A stretch of DNA of 64,000 nt from Puccinellia tenuiflora (GCA_012064385.1 QRDG01001527.1:52037-116036); one strand, 5' to 3'; counted from the first letter of the stretch, positions 47,001-53,115 are shown. Notes: generated by a model from the letters alone, not told the origin. A program made the numbers and translations.

Positions 47001-50000
47001 CTCTTTGCCGGTAGAACCTTCACCCCTCACCCACTTGGCTATCTGGGAATGTTGGGCCCCCCCTTAAGTGCAAGGTTTTTGCCTGGCTAGCTGCGGCTGA
47101 TCGCTGTTGGACTGGAGAGTGTAGGTTGCGGCATGGGCTGGCTACCAGTGACACTTGTGCTGTCTGTGATCAAGGAACTGAGTCAATCTCACACCTGCTT
47201 CTGCAATGCCCTTTCGCCAAGCAGGTCTGGTTTCACACCCTGTCTAGCCTTGGCTTGCAGGCCTGTTTTCCAGGCCCTGATGAGGATTTCTCCTCATGGT
47301 TCGAAACTGCTGCCACTAGAGTCGTCCCCAACCTGCTTAAAACGGCCAGGTCCATCATCATCCTCACCTTATGGAGAATTTGGAAATCTAGGAACGATGT
47401 CGTCTTCACAACCTTAACCCCTGTCACCTAGATCTTTCCTTCTCTATCCTTGAGGAGGCTCGTCTTGAGAAAGAGAAAAAAACGCTTCGCTCTGGGTCGT
47501 CCCCCACGGGCGACTGGAGCGAACCCTAGCGACCTCGCGCCCCCACCCCTCCTCCTCCCTTCCTTCTCCGCCGTCGCCGGCGCGAGCCGCCGGGCAAAGC
47601 CCGTGCGGTGCCGGCGGCGGCGGGACCTTCCTTACCCGCGCGCGCGGGGCTCTTCGCGGGGCAGATGCTGCCGGCGGCGGTGCTCCTTGGGGCTACTGGA
47701 GCTTGGTCTGACGGCGACGACGTGGCATGGCGGCGGCGGATCTTGGCAGAGGCGGCGGCTGGCGTGGCGTGGGACCTTAGGCGGCGGCGGAGGTCTGCCG
47801 GCGGCGCGGCCCGGTTTCGGGCCAGGTAGCCCCGGATCTGGGCCATGTGGGCTTCGTCCTTGGCCAGGCGGGCCTCAATGAAGCCAGCCCCACGGGGAAT
47901 CCTTCCAGGCTGCACCGCCGCTTGTACCAGGTCTGGGCCAGGCGGGCCTAGATCTGGCGGCCCTTGGCTGTACTGCCCGCATGTCCCCCTTTTCGTCCAG
48001 GAGGATCGTTGCGATGGTCTTGTTGGAGTGCGGAGGGGAGTTCTTGGATGCCGACAAAATGTCTGGCTTGACCGGCGACGTTGCGGCTCTATCCCCGGGC
48101 GTCGTGGTGGGGGTGCTTCTTTGCGGCGGTGTGCGGTCTCGGCCGGTGTCGTCTTGCGAGGAGTGAGGCTGCGGCGAAGCCGCTCATGGCGTCTGGCTAG
48201 CACATTGCGGTGTTGGTCGATGGTGGCATGGTTAGGTTTGGCACGGAGCTGCAGGTGGATGGCAGCGGCGGCCCGGGCGTAGCAGCATGGTGGCATGGCT
48301 AATGGAGCTTGATCGAGGCTTGACAGCCGGCCGGGCCTGATCTCGGCTTAATCGGCCTTGCTACTACGTACGGACGGCTAGCCCCTCGGGTGGCGGAGGG
48401 CCGATCCCCTCCCCTTGGCTGCTGTGTGCCCTGATGGCTGCTGGCTATGTTGCTGTCCTACCGTGTCTAATTCGCCGGTGTTGCGATGCGCTTGTCAAGT
48501 CTTGGGCTCGAGTTTGGGGGATGCCGGGGCGGCGGCCCCGGAAGGTGGACTGCGCAGTTGGCTCTTCGCCGGGCAACGCAGCAGTGGTGGTGGTCTCACT
48601 CTTCGGTCATGAGGATGGCGTGGAGCGGACGGCGGGAGATCCTGGTGTTGGCGCGCTTCGGCTTCGGCAGCTCCCAGATCGTGTTTCAGAAACCTAGCTC
48701 GGGGACAGCGGGCGGCTGAGTCCTCGGGCGCGGCGTGAAGATGCTTCCGGGCGAATGCCCAGCGCCTCGGCGCCAACGGCGGCGATGCCTGCGGGTATCG
48801 TAACCCTCTTGGGGGCGTCGTTGTGGGTATCCTCCCCGCGGGACGGCTCCGGGTGAAAACCCTAGACCTCACGGTCTCGATGGCGGCGGCGCAGTGCGGC
48901 GTTACCCTTTTGGGGGCATCGTTGTGGAGCCCCGACTCGATTTGGTCTCGTTTCAATGTCTTCCGTGTTTTGGTTTTCCATGTTCTTCTTTGTTTTTTTC
49001 TTTGATCTGCTTTGTAAGAGGTTCTCCTCTCCACCTTGTATCAGTTCGGCCGTTGCGGCTTTATTTATAAAGCGGGGCGAAAGCCTAATTCCAGTAGGAG
49101 GCTCGTCTCTGGACCATTGCTGGTGCCAAGGAACTACGTCGCTTACCTCTCCCTGCCAGACCTCCGGACTCTCCCTGAGTTCTTGGCCACCGGGCTAACA
49201 AATGTTAGCTCTTGTATAGCCCTTGTATAGTTCCTTTGCGTTTTCTTTTGCTTTGGTTCTGTTTAGTTTTCTCTAGTTTTCTCTCTCCTTTTTGGTTTGT
49301 AGCTTTGCTACGCGCTGTACCTGTCCCGCTTCTTTGCGGTTTTTCTTCTAATATACAAAGACACATGCTTAGGCGTGTGTTTGAGAAAAATATATCCGTT
49401 GAGATAATCAAGATATACATAATTATAGCCATATTTTACTTAATAACCCTATTTAATTAAATGCTTTCGGAGGTGTGAGTTGGTTAATATGCCATTTAAC
49501 AGGCTATGATTTTTCGATAAATTTTTTATTCCTTTGTGCACATGATAATATGGTGAAACATAGCGAGTAGTTCCTATTTCCTAGTAGTTTCGTTGTGAAC
49601 TAGACTATTTTGAAGGCTAAGGTTGGTGTGAGTGGGAAAAGAGCAATTCTTCATTGAAATTGTACTCCCTCCGTCCATAAAGGATCTTAGAGATTTGTCT
49701 AAATTCGGATGTACCTATAGACTAAAGAGTGTCTAGATACATCTAAATTTGGACAAACTTACGACAACCTTTTTCTTTTGTGGACCAAGGTAGTAGCAGA
49801 AATATATCTCAGCATAGACCTTAGTGGTAGGGTAATTAGCACAATCGCTAGATGAAGCCAAGGATCACTGTTCAATGTTTTTGATTTTTTTTTCGTGTTC
49901 GGTGTTTTCTTAGTTTGGCATGCAAACTCTTCCTAACTGTTGTAATGTGGTACAGGGTGCGGTTCCATTATGGCCATCCTGATATTTTCGACAGACTCTT

Positions 50001-52333
50001 TCATATTACCAGGGGTGGCATAAGTAAAGCTTCGAAGACTATAAATCTAAGTGGAGAAATCTTTTCAGGTAAATCTACACCTCATACAAACATCTTGCAG
50101 TCACCCCTTGCGTAAATGGCAGTTACTGAACTCGTTGTTCTTAGGTTTCAATTCAACAATGAGAGGAGGATGTGTCACACATCATGAGTACATGGAAGTT
50201 GGTAAGGGGCGTGATGTAATAATGAATAATATTTCAAACTTTGAAGCTAGGGCGGCCAATGGAAATGCTGAACAAACATTGAGTCGTGACGTCTATCGGC
50301 TTGGCCATGGATTTGACTTCTATAGAATGCTATCTTTCTACTTTTCTACAGTTGGGATTTATTTTAGTAGCATGGTAAGAATCTATGTGGAACTTTTTCC
50401 CTATATGCATAAATTATTTCTAACTCTAAAAACATAAATTAAACCAAAGTTGCGTAAATTCGTTTACATATTTTTTGACAAAATAAAAAGAAGATATAAG
50501 TTCAGATGTTCTAACTTAATCTGTAATCAGAATGTGCAGTGCATCCATCTTCCAAAATTTCAATTATTACACAAATTAACATATGTGTTTTTTTTTTTTT
50601 AAATCAGGCTGGCATTTAGCACTCATAGTTTGGTGTTTAACATTTGATATGTTCATTCTTCATATTTTGGGGTACTAAACATCAGTTGTTGCATTTCTTT
50701 CAGGTTACTGTACTTACAGTTTATGTATTCTTATATGGGAGGTTATATATAGTTGTGAGTGGCTCGGAAAGGTCTATGTTGCTGGATCCCCATATTCAAG
50801 AGAGCAGTAAGCCTCTCGACAATGCATTAGCTTCACAGGCTGTCTTCCAGCTTGGTTTGATGCTTGTCCTCCCAATGCTCATGGAAATAGCCGTAGAGCA
50901 GGGACCACGCTCAGCATTAATAGAGTTTGTCATGATGCAGCTTCAGTTGGCCTCTGTGTTCTTCACATTCCAGCTTGGCACAAGAACTCACTACTATGGG
51001 AGAACAATACTCCATGGTGGCTTTAGATACAAACGTGTAGGCCGCGGCTTTGTTGTGTACCATGCAAAGTTTGCGGAGAATTATCGCATGTACTCCCGTA
51101 GCCACTTCGTTAAAGGATTTGAACTGTTGATACTTTTGGTACTGTACCAAGCTTACGAAAGTTCCTACCACAGCTCCAAATTGCACAAATTTGTCACCTT
51201 CTCCATATGGTTCCTGGTTGCATCTTGGCTCTTTGCACCGTTTATCTTCAACCCGTTATGTTTTGACCGGCAGAAGGTGGTTGATGACTGGATGGATTGG
51301 AGGGAGTGGATGGGGAAAAAAGGGGGTTTTGGCATGTCTATGGAACAAGGCTGGGAGGCTTGGTGGATTAGTGAGCAGCAGCACCTCAAGAGGACTAGCA
51401 TTCGTGCTCTTGTCTTGGAAATCATCCTATCGATTCGTTTCTTGGTCTATCAGTATGCCATTGTGTACTATCTAAACATAGAACACAGCAGCAGAAGCAT
51501 TCCGGTAATACTTTTTCTCCGTAATTCATATATGAGTTTTTTTGGTTATCTTCTTTCGTAGTTTGTGGAAAATTCTGATGTAATTCCGTTTTTCTTTTAA
51601 CTTGTTTTTGTAGGTATATGCATTGTCATGGCTACTAATGTTCGTTGTTCTATTCGTTCTGAAGGCAAGACTTTGGCATTTTATTTGGTCCATTTAGATG
51701 CTTAATTGATTACCAGCTGGATGCGTGTTAACTATCTTGCCCCATCTCTTTCAGATGGTTTCAATAGGACAAAGAAGATTTGGGAGAGACCTGCAGCTTT
51801 TGTTCCGCATAGTCCATGGACTTGTCTTTCTTGGTTTGGTGTCTCTGGTGATCGTCCTATTTGTTGTACTGAAGCTCACGATTTCAGGCCTCCTCGCTAG
51901 TATTCTTGGGTTCATCCCCGCCGGTTGGGGTATTCTTCTGGTATGTGAAACCCCTACTGTTATCAGCCTGTTATTATATCTTACTTTATGCACAGAAGAT
52001 TAGAAGCTAAGATGGGCGCCAGCTCTGATACTTGTTTGTTCATATGGGCGTTGCCGAGATGTACATATTCTAGCAGACTTAAAGTCTCATTGCGCTATGA
52101 TTTGTCGCTGGCAGATTGGGCAAGCATGCCGCCCGTTGGTCAAGTTGGCTAGGATGTGGGACTCGATCGTGCAACTCGGGAGGGCATACGACAACATGAT
52201 GGGTTTCATCCTGTACATGCCCATCGGATTCTTGTCGCTCTTCTCCATGGTCTCGGAGTTGCAGACGCTGTTGCTCTTCAACAAAGCCTCCACCCGGGGC
52301 ATCCAGATCTCAAGGATCCTTGCTGGTCAGTAG
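1512..52333 (+). CDS. Callose synthase (1,3-beta-glucan synthase), CalS7/GSL7-like, 42 exons
   Basis: A plasma-membrane GT48 enzyme that makes callose from UDP-glucose. CalS7 of Arabidopsis does this in sieve elements at plasmodesmata and sieve plates. I traced 42 exons in seven blocks; all phases agree and the total is 5677 bp, or 1892 residues after allowing for two missing bases. Domain order: soluble N-terminus with the conserved DNPRVAY motif (residues about 60-70), FKS1-type domain with [20 protein letters not shown] (about 340-360), first membrane cluster (about 470-760), large cytosolic glucan synthase region with [30 protein letters not shown] and [10 protein letters not shown] (about 1000-1470), then a C-terminal membrane cluster ending in QISRILAGQ. 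CalS7-like signs are the [10 protein letters not shown] segment and the CYLNILNLM stretch. Single-base deletions in exons 15 and 34 break the frame, so as read the product stops near residue 566 without a catalytic domain. The clade assignment is from memory of family sequences. Confidence 0.93.
2142..2266. mobile_element. Stowaway MITE in intron 2
   Basis: A 125-bp fold-back element that starts ctccctccgt and ends acggagggag, flanked by TA at 2140-2141 and 2267-2268. These are the Stowaway (Tc1/mariner) terminal repeat and duplication. It is non-coding. Confidence 0.88.
3971..4130. mobile_element. Stowaway MITE in intron 6, near-perfect palindrome
   Basis: A 160-bp element with TA at 3969-3970 and 4131-4132. 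The two arms are nearly perfect complements for about 70 bases each, from ctccctccgtatcaaaatat to its complement. The good match suggests a young insertion that could form a long hairpin in the pre-mRNA. Confidence 0.92.
5107..5690 (-). mobile_element. Probable antisense retroposon remnant in intron 9
   Basis: This GC-rich block reads like the 3' part of a non-LTR retroposon on the minus strand. It shares short phrases (for example around ggtttcacctggagactcac) with the block at 15415-16275. No poly(T) or target duplication was found, so the ends are approximate and the class is tentative. Confidence 0.35.
5856..6107. mobile_element. Diverged Stowaway-like MITE in intron 9
   Basis: A 252-bp element flanked by TA (5854-5855, 6108-6109). 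The arms match over about 45 bases, including ttagttttggtcaaagt at the left and actttggccaaaactaat at the right. The outer ends have drifted from the Stowaway consensus, so this is an older copy. Confidence 0.75.
6253..7763 (-). mobile_element. GC-rich DNA-transposon remnant, Harbinger-like
   Basis: The right end ggagatgcc (7755-7763) resembles the Harbinger-type ends at 10643 and 25472, and a weaker partner atgcatctcta lies at 6253. Inside, the minus strand has open frames with a conserved-looking [11 protein letters not shown] patch and an acidic D/E-rich tail, a style I recall from anonymous Triticeae transposon ORFs. The usual TTA duplication was not found. Both the left boundary and the class are uncertain. 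Confidence 0.35.
7084..7111 (+). repeat. (G)28 homopolymer
   Basis: Twenty-eight consecutive G residues inside GC-rich transposon DNA. Length is likely to vary between individuals and between sequencing methods. Confidence 0.9.
7940..9458 (+). mobile_element. Non-LTR retroposon A without reverse transcriptase, intron 9
   Basis: A 1519-bp insertion flanked by a 14-bp duplication, atctaagggtggtg, at 7926-7939 and 9459-9472. The 5' part is GC-rich with aaaccctagccgccgcc, and the 3' end is A-rich (tccctttatctaaaaa). It has no reverse transcriptase ORF, so it must have been mobilised by another element's enzyme, presumably a LINE. Its last 600 bp match retroposon E (54441-55065), which lies in the opposite orientation. 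Confidence 0.8.
9682..10185 (+). CDS. Callose synthase exons 10-12
   Basis: Exons 9682-9813, 9932-10008 and 10122-10185 encode about residues 363-453. They carry [12 protein letters not shown] and the family motif [15 protein letters not shown], split across the 11/12 junction, then FGWPPNF. Donors are gtatgt, gtaagt and gttact. The exons lie between a 4.7-kb and a 9.1-kb intron, both filled with mobile elements. Confidence 0.9.
10643..13892. mobile_element. PIF/Harbinger-type element in intron 12, split by an LTR element
   Basis: Terminal repeats gagcatctccaccgacgc at the left and the complement of gagcatcttcaccggcac at the right are flanked by TTA (10640-10642 and 13893-13895). Without the nested LTR element it would be about 1.2 kb. 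The interior is GC-rich and carries only degraded frames, with no transposase seen, so it is non-autonomous or decayed. Confidence 0.72.
11707..13767 (-). mobile_element. LTR retroelement with a 117-bp interior, nested in Harbinger
   Basis: Two direct repeats of about 970 bp (11707-12677 and 12795-13767) enclose only 117 bp. The ends are tgtcgg and ccgaca, flanked by a perfect 5-bp duplication atttt (11702-11706 and 13768-13772). Just inside the right repeat, on the minus strand, is a primer-site-like tggcacgccagg, which sets the orientation. Gag and pol are absent. It is a non-autonomous element or one that lost its interior. The two LTRs differ at few positions. Confidence 0.82.
14685..14772. 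mobile_element. Short degenerate MITE
   Basis: An 88-bp fold-back whose left arm ggtccaatttaactgtcat pairs with the right arm around gacaattaaattgga. The ends are too eroded for a secure duplication. Stowaway-like by arm content only. Confidence 0.45.
14773..15414. other. Intron 12 stretch, nothing recognised
   Basis: Unique-looking intronic sequence without terminal repeats, long frames or recognisable similarity. Confidence 0.4.
15415..16275 (-). mobile_element. Probable antisense non-LTR retroposon in intron 12
   Basis: The left edge reads as the complement of a plant retroposon tail (ctttgttaattcaaagtcgg) and the right edge as a 5' end with aaaaccc. The GC-rich body shares phrases with 5107-5690. 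I did not find a target-site duplication, so the borders are approximate. Confidence 0.45.
16276..16823. other. Intron 12 stretch, nothing recognised
   Basis: No ORF with codon structure and no repeat ends. A few phrases resemble antisense retroposon bodies, but not enough to call one. Confidence 0.35.
16824..18110 (-). mobile_element. Small TRIM-like LTR retroelement with initiator-Met primer site
   Basis: Two direct repeats of about 142 bp (16824-16966 and 17970-18110) flank a 1.0-kb GC-rich interior. On the minus strand the LTR starts tgttagag. A primer-binding site tggtatcagagc (17953-17964), the usual match to initiator tRNA-Met, sits next to the 5' LTR, and a polypurine tract aggaaagggaa (16967-16977) sits next to the 3' LTR. 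No gag or pol is present, so it needs enzymes from another element. Flanking bases cagcc and tagcc are a near match for a 5-bp duplication. Confidence 0.8.
18280..19045. mobile_element. Long inverted-repeat element, family K copy 1
   Basis: Arms of about 170 bp pair with each other. Both read outside-in: gatgtcatc, a block with aaaccg and atccgat, then actagatcc and tgttttgac. The centre repeats phrases such as ctggtaacc. A related copy lies at 63250-63840 and a half-copy near 20640-20738. Long-arm MITEs of this type are often Mutator-related, but I did not find a 9-bp duplication. Confidence 0.6.
19298..20363 (+). CDS. Callose synthase exons 13-17 (first membrane cluster, frameshifted)
   Basis: Exons 19298-19420, 19494-19611, 19742-20072, 20170-20222 and 20303-20363 encode about residues 454-682. 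The hydrophobic segments [56 protein letters not shown] and [19 protein letters not shown] form the first membrane cluster. [20 protein letters not shown] is a strong family signature. Exon 15 changes frame at the T run 19819-19823; upstream it reads RYILKF in one frame, and downstream [12 protein letters not shown] reads in another. Confidence 0.9.
19819..19823 (+). other. Frameshift 1: T run one base short in exon 15
   Basis: Five T residues follow the Lys codon. Six would keep the conserved frame through the membrane segment; with five, the frame meets TAA at 19840-19842. The exon is 331 bp and needs 332 to fit the phases of exons 14 and 16, so the indel is exactly one base. Confidence 0.88.
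20364..20721. other. Start of intron 17, with a half-copy related to family K
   Basis: AT-rich sequence. From about 20640 it shares phrases such as aactagatccca and gttt-gacaa with one arm of the element at 18280-19045. No complete element was seen. Confidence 0.4.
20739..21403 (-). mobile_element. Non-LTR retroposon F without reverse transcriptase, intron 17
   Basis: A 665-bp insertion flanked by the 17-bp duplication aaagcaactctagtgtt (20722-20738 and 21404-21420). The left edge is the complement of a retroposon tail (ggaatttcgccataaaa), so it reads on the minus strand. It has no long ORF for an enzyme. Confidence 0.82.
21421..23571. other. Intron 17 stretch with phrase repeats, no gene
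   Basis: AT-rich sequence with many scattered variants of acaactta and gcaactt. Apart from the array at 22221-22500 I see no element ends and no coding signal. Confidence 0.4.
22221..22500 (+). repeat. Imperfect direct repeats of a phrase like gcaacaactcagtatagg
   Basis: About six diverged copies, spaced 40-60 bp apart, of a phrase reading ctgcaacaactcagtatag followed by a G run and then acttaccagtaa. The spacing varies, so this is a degenerate tandem array rather than a satellite. Confidence 0.6.
23946..24491 (-). pseudogene. B3-domain-like gene fragment, two exons, broken
   Basis: On the minus strand, exon 1 (24491-24349) starts [19 protein letters not shown], with a CxxC zinc-ribbon-like start, and later reads [15 protein letters not shown]. 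Exon 2 (24251-23946) carries [42 protein letters not shown] and FYVTYN. That pattern of strands and a basic turn resembles a plant B3 DNA-binding domain. The intron is 97 bp with GT and AG borders. Exon 1 has a frame change near 24410 and exon 2 an in-frame TGA shortly after its start. It lies inside a CACTA-like element, so it may be captured host sequence or the element's own second gene. The family call is from pattern only. Confidence 0.5.
24797..25045 (+). repeat. AT-rich tandem array, unit near aacatctaatatactag
   Basis: About a dozen copies of a 16-18-bp unit, aacatctaatatactag with small changes, run almost without a break. It is a minisatellite-like array within or beside the CACTA-type element. 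Confidence 0.8.
25061..25471. other. Intron 17 stretch, partly duplicated phrases
   Basis: Two copies of a phrase like gaggtgaggtggggaatgag lie 150 bp apart (near 25198 and 25350). No gene was seen. This may be the right part of the CACTA element. Confidence 0.35.
25472..27433 (-). mobile_element. PIF/Harbinger element with a decayed Myb-like ORF
   Basis: Terminal repeats gagcatctccggtcgcgccc and the complement of aagcatttccaatcgcgtcc are flanked by TTA (25469-25471 and 27434-27436). The interior has minus-strand frames of the Harbinger accessory protein. No DDE transposase was seen in the 1962 bp, so the copy is not autonomous. Confidence 0.72.
26018..26706 (-). pseudogene. Harbinger Myb/trihelix-like accessory protein, broken
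   Basis: Harbinger elements encode a Myb/trihelix-like DNA-binding partner of the transposase, often annotated in Triticeae as a NAM-associated protein. The basic start [16 protein letters not shown] is in one frame (26706 leftward). The core [19 protein letters not shown], then [14 protein letters not shown] and [13 protein letters not shown], is in another frame from about 26600. The core frame stops at 26018, and a further piece, [19 protein letters not shown], continues in a third frame near 25990. So there are at least two frame changes. Confidence 0.6.
28633..29485. mobile_element. hAT-type non-autonomous element nested in the Mutator-like element
   Basis: An 853-bp element starting tagggctggaat and ending attccaggccta, flanked by gctccaat (28625-28632) and gctccagt (29486-29493), an 8-bp duplication with one change. 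Both arms are full of short gagccgagc/actcg repeats, as in several grass hAT MITEs. No transposase is present. Confidence 0.68.
29045..29290 (+). repeat. GC-rich minisatellite inside the hAT element
   Basis: Repeated phrases ccgtccctgtccacgccgg and ccatccgctcctcgtcccc occur five to six times in 246 bp with unit lengths of 30-45 bp. It explains the open frames on both strands here. Confidence 0.75.
29582..30540. other. Intron 17 stretch, nothing recognised
   Basis: Two similar phrases, ttttagggagtatatacgggga and ttttagggaatatatacaggga (shortened here to their shared pattern), lie 60 bp apart near 29950 and 30000. No element ends and no gene were seen. Confidence 0.35.
30541..31210 (-). mobile_element. 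Probable antisense non-LTR retroposon in intron 17
   Basis: The left edge is a T run followed by gaactggtagtttgcattt, which reads as the complement of a retroposon tail with poly(A). The body is GC-rich. The right border and duplication were not found, so the end is approximate. Confidence 0.45.
31285..31462 (+). repeat. Direct repeats of a T-rich 60-110-bp phrase
   Basis: The phrase ttccattagggagagtcc, followed by atatctttcttgatttc and aatctggtct, occurs twice (31295 and 31404). Shorter copies of the last part occur at least three more times. Confidence 0.7.
31463..32806. other. Intron 17 stretch, GC-rich second half, no secure gene
   Basis: A 251-aa frame runs on the minus strand (31680-32435) and a 185-aa frame on the plus strand (32254-32811). 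They overlap, and neither shows a recognisable domain. Two similar 60-bp blocks with gacccgctcctcc occur at 32449-32600. Probably an old GC-rich repeat. Confidence 0.35.
32816..33348. mobile_element. Mutator-type MITE in intron 17
   Basis: A 533-bp element with arms of about 130 bp. The left arm starts gagttaattgcatattact and the right arm is its complement. It is flanked by gatagaggg (32807-32815) and gatagagag (33349-33357), a 9-bp duplication with one change. It has no ORF. Confidence 0.82.
33358..35228. other. End of intron 17, AT-rich, nothing recognised
   Basis: Long AT-rich stretch to about 34100, then short GC-rich patches at 34270-34600 with no coding structure. No repeat ends could be paired. 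Confidence 0.4.
35229..38422 (+). CDS. Callose synthase exons 18-33 (end of membrane cluster and cytosolic loop)
   Basis: Exons: 35229-35310, 35398-35447, 35526-35612, 35700-35807, 35979-36064, 36143-36224, 36311-36471, 36596-36722, 36827-36924, 36994-37075, 37157-37308, 37484-37590, 37667-37789, 37899-37964, 38043-38220, 38305-38422. They encode about residues 683-1251. Landmarks are [75 protein letters not shown] and [14 protein letters not shown]. Sixteen exons sit in 3.2 kb with introns of 69-178 bp, so this block kept its compact ancestral form. All phases agree. Confidence 0.92.
38423..40547. other. Intron 33, two antisense retroposon-like stretches
   Basis: Near 38585 the sequence tctcgagaatacgcaaaagg reads as the complement of a common Triticeae retroposon tail. 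Near 39012 a T run with aagataaggaagctttattg looks like a second. GC-rich bodies follow to about 38990 and 40140. I found no duplications, so I do not set borders. Confidence 0.4.
40548..41342 (+). CDS. Callose synthase exons 34-35 (frameshifted)
   Basis: Exons 40548-40669 and 41224-41342 encode about residues 1252-1332 of the catalytic region. Exon 34 reads [19 protein letters not shown] and [11 protein letters not shown], then changes frame at the G run 40636-40638. After the change, the expected ALQAIDMNQ reads in another frame and joins [19 protein letters not shown] in exon 35. Exon 34 is 122 bp and needs 123. Confidence 0.9.
40636..40638 (+). other. Frameshift 2: G run one base short in exon 34
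   Basis: Three G residues where four would keep the family motif FTRGEALQ in frame. With three, the frame meets TGA at 40662-40664. Like frameshift 1, it is a loss of one base from a homopolymer. Confidence 0.88.
42360..42980 (+). repeat. AT-rich repeats of acaacaaaat within the Helitron
   Basis: The phrase ttacaacaaaat recurs about ten times with spacers of 30-80 bp, together with repeats of gtaccaattaaaagtgggta. This is diffuse internal repetition of a non-coding element. Confidence 0.55.
44691..44853 (+). mobile_element. Au-type SINE inside the Helitron
   Basis: A 163-bp element flanked by a perfect 15-bp duplication acatgggttctcttt (44676-44690 and 44854-44868). The body has a tRNA-like B box, ggttcgaacc, then taggacctc and aaggcctgccct, as in the plant Au SINE family. 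RNA polymerase III promoter elements are internal. It was mobilised by a LINE enzyme. Confidence 0.85.
45170..45260. mobile_element. Truncated Stowaway-like MITE, left arm only
   Basis: Begins ctccctccctcccaaattac and continues ttagttttggtcaaagtc, as in the element at 5856-6107, with an internal fold tttgaccaa. The right terminus is missing. Confidence 0.55.
45478..45497 (-). mobile_element. Twenty-base retroposon stub with a 16-bp duplication
   Basis: The 20 bases, eight T then gataaaagggac, lie between two copies of catgttaaatatttct (45462-45477 and 45498-45513). The insert matches the extreme tail of retroposons A and E (agataaaggga after a T run). It is best read as an insertion so strongly 5'-truncated that only the tail remains. 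Confidence 0.7.
45555..45638 (+). CDS. Callose synthase exon 36
   Basis: This exon encodes about residues 1333-1360 and carries [20 protein letters not shown] followed by QRVLANPLR, among the most conserved stretches of plant callose synthases. It is isolated between introns of 4.2 and 4.3 kb. Acceptor ttttag, donor gtatgt. Confidence 0.92.
46661..46784. mobile_element. Stowaway MITE in intron 36
   Basis: A 124-bp fold-back from ctccctctgccctgaattag to a right arm with gacaagtaattcggggcag, flanked by TA (46659-46660 and 46785-46786). Confidence 0.82.
46888..47431 (+). pseudogene. LINE ORF2 C-terminal fragment (zf-RVT region)
   Basis: The frame from 47126 reads [19 protein letters not shown], then [17 protein letters not shown] and [16 protein letters not shown]: the CxxC...HLLxxCxxAxxVW pattern of the zinc-finger domain at the end of plant LINE reverse transcriptases. 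The piece before 47126, with a [13 protein letters not shown] stretch, is in other frames, so it is broken. Endonuclease and reverse transcriptase are missing through truncation. Confidence 0.75.
47466..49095 (+). mobile_element. Non-LTR retroposon C without reverse transcriptase
   Basis: A 1630-bp GC-rich insertion flanked by the 13-bp duplication aggaggctcgtct (47453-47465 and 49096-49108). The 5' part has gcgaaccctagcgacc, and the 3' part ends with ttatttataaagcggggc, a common Triticeae retroposon tail. Long frames on both strands reflect GC content; no known domain was seen. Confidence 0.78.
49665..49793. mobile_element. Stowaway MITE in intron 36, diverged right end
   Basis: A 129-bp element starting ctccctccgtccataaagga. 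The right arm reads ttttgtggaccaaggtag, with TA at 49663-49664 and 49794-49795. The inner arms (gtctaaatt/aatttggac) pair well. Confidence 0.75.
49956..52333 (+). CDS. Callose synthase exons 37-42 (catalytic end and C-terminal membrane cluster)
   Basis: Exons: 49956-50068, 50145-50374, 50704-51504, 51614-51664, 51755-51940, 52115-52333. They encode about residues 1361-1892. Landmarks are [100 protein letters not shown] and [20 protein letters not shown]. Eight to nine hydrophobic segments follow and the protein ends QISRILAGQ at TAG 52331-52333. Exon 39, 801 bp, is the largest. Intron 40 uses a GC donor. Confidence 0.95.
51665..51754 (+). other. GC-AG intron (intron 40)
   Basis: Exon 40 ends VLFVLK at ctgaag, followed by gcaaga. 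Exon 41 starts atggtttcaatagg (MVSIGQRR) after ctttcag. No GT donor keeps the conserved K-MVSIG junction. AAG|GCAAG is the usual strong context of plant GC-AG introns. Confidence 0.82.
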
Positions 52334-53099
52334 GACAGTTGGAATGCCGGCCCGGTTTCACAGTATTTATTTGTTCCATTTTTTACCGTCTCGTCCCCCG
52401 CAGGTGCTGGGCCTGTGCCTGCACTGCTTTGAACTTTGAGCATTTTGAAAACTCGAATTTGTTCACAAGTTTGGGCACTGTTGCAGGGGCTTCTTATCAT
52501 TTTAAAATATGAATTTGCTACATATAACATTGAAAGAGAAAACGTGGATAGTGGTACATGCCATTTATATTGGACCTGTAGTTTTGGCAGACACAGGTAA
52601 CGGACAGATGGACTGCTATGCTAATCTCGAGCTAACTGGTCCTCCACAACGGTCTGCCTTTTCCATTACCACTCTCTACTCTCTAGTAGTGTAGGAATAG
52701 ATGCAAGGCCGTTCAACTGACAGACCGGTCACCTACCCATGGAGCAACGAGCATGGAGCTATAGCTTCTCGAGGTTGGTACGATACTGAGCTTTTTTTTA
52801 GATGGGGGAACCCCATCACACGGCTCTTTATTGCATTATTATTGAAGCATGTATCATGGTTAATTAGTTTCTCTATTTTTTTCCACGTGATCCACACGGA
52901 CCGATTTTCATTACTATAGAGATAACAAAAATATGGGACAAGCCCGAGCATCTAGGTGCAAACTGAAAAGAAAAGCGCAGCAACTGCTACCGTTCATTAC
53001 AAGAAAGGTAAAAGAATCGGCCGACAACACAGCAACTTGACAGGGTGATAGGCACCAAGGGCTATCGATCGGAAAAGCTTCATCACAGCAACCAGCCTT
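52334..53099 (+). other. 3' UTR and downstream flank of the callose synthase gene
   Basis: The stop codon is followed by unique-looking sequence. No clear AATAAA signal was seen in the first 200 bp, so the end of the transcript is not set. No other gene was seen. Confidence 0.4.
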
Positions 53100-53115
53100 C
53101 GCACGGCACGTTGTC

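Larger units (their letters stand above)
46885..49387 (+). mobile_element. 5'-truncated LINE in intron 36, split by retroposon C
   Basis: Flanked by a 17-bp duplication aaatatatccgttgaga (46868-46884 and 49388-49404). Only the last part of ORF2 and the 3' UTR are present. The coding part ends with a zinc-finger RVT-associated domain. Retroposon C sits in it at 47466-49095. Without that it would be about 0.9 kb. Confidence 0.85.

Noticed and set aside
47526..48296. 256-aa open frame on the minus strand
   Set aside because: It is antisense to retroposon C and low in codon structure; it comes from GC content.
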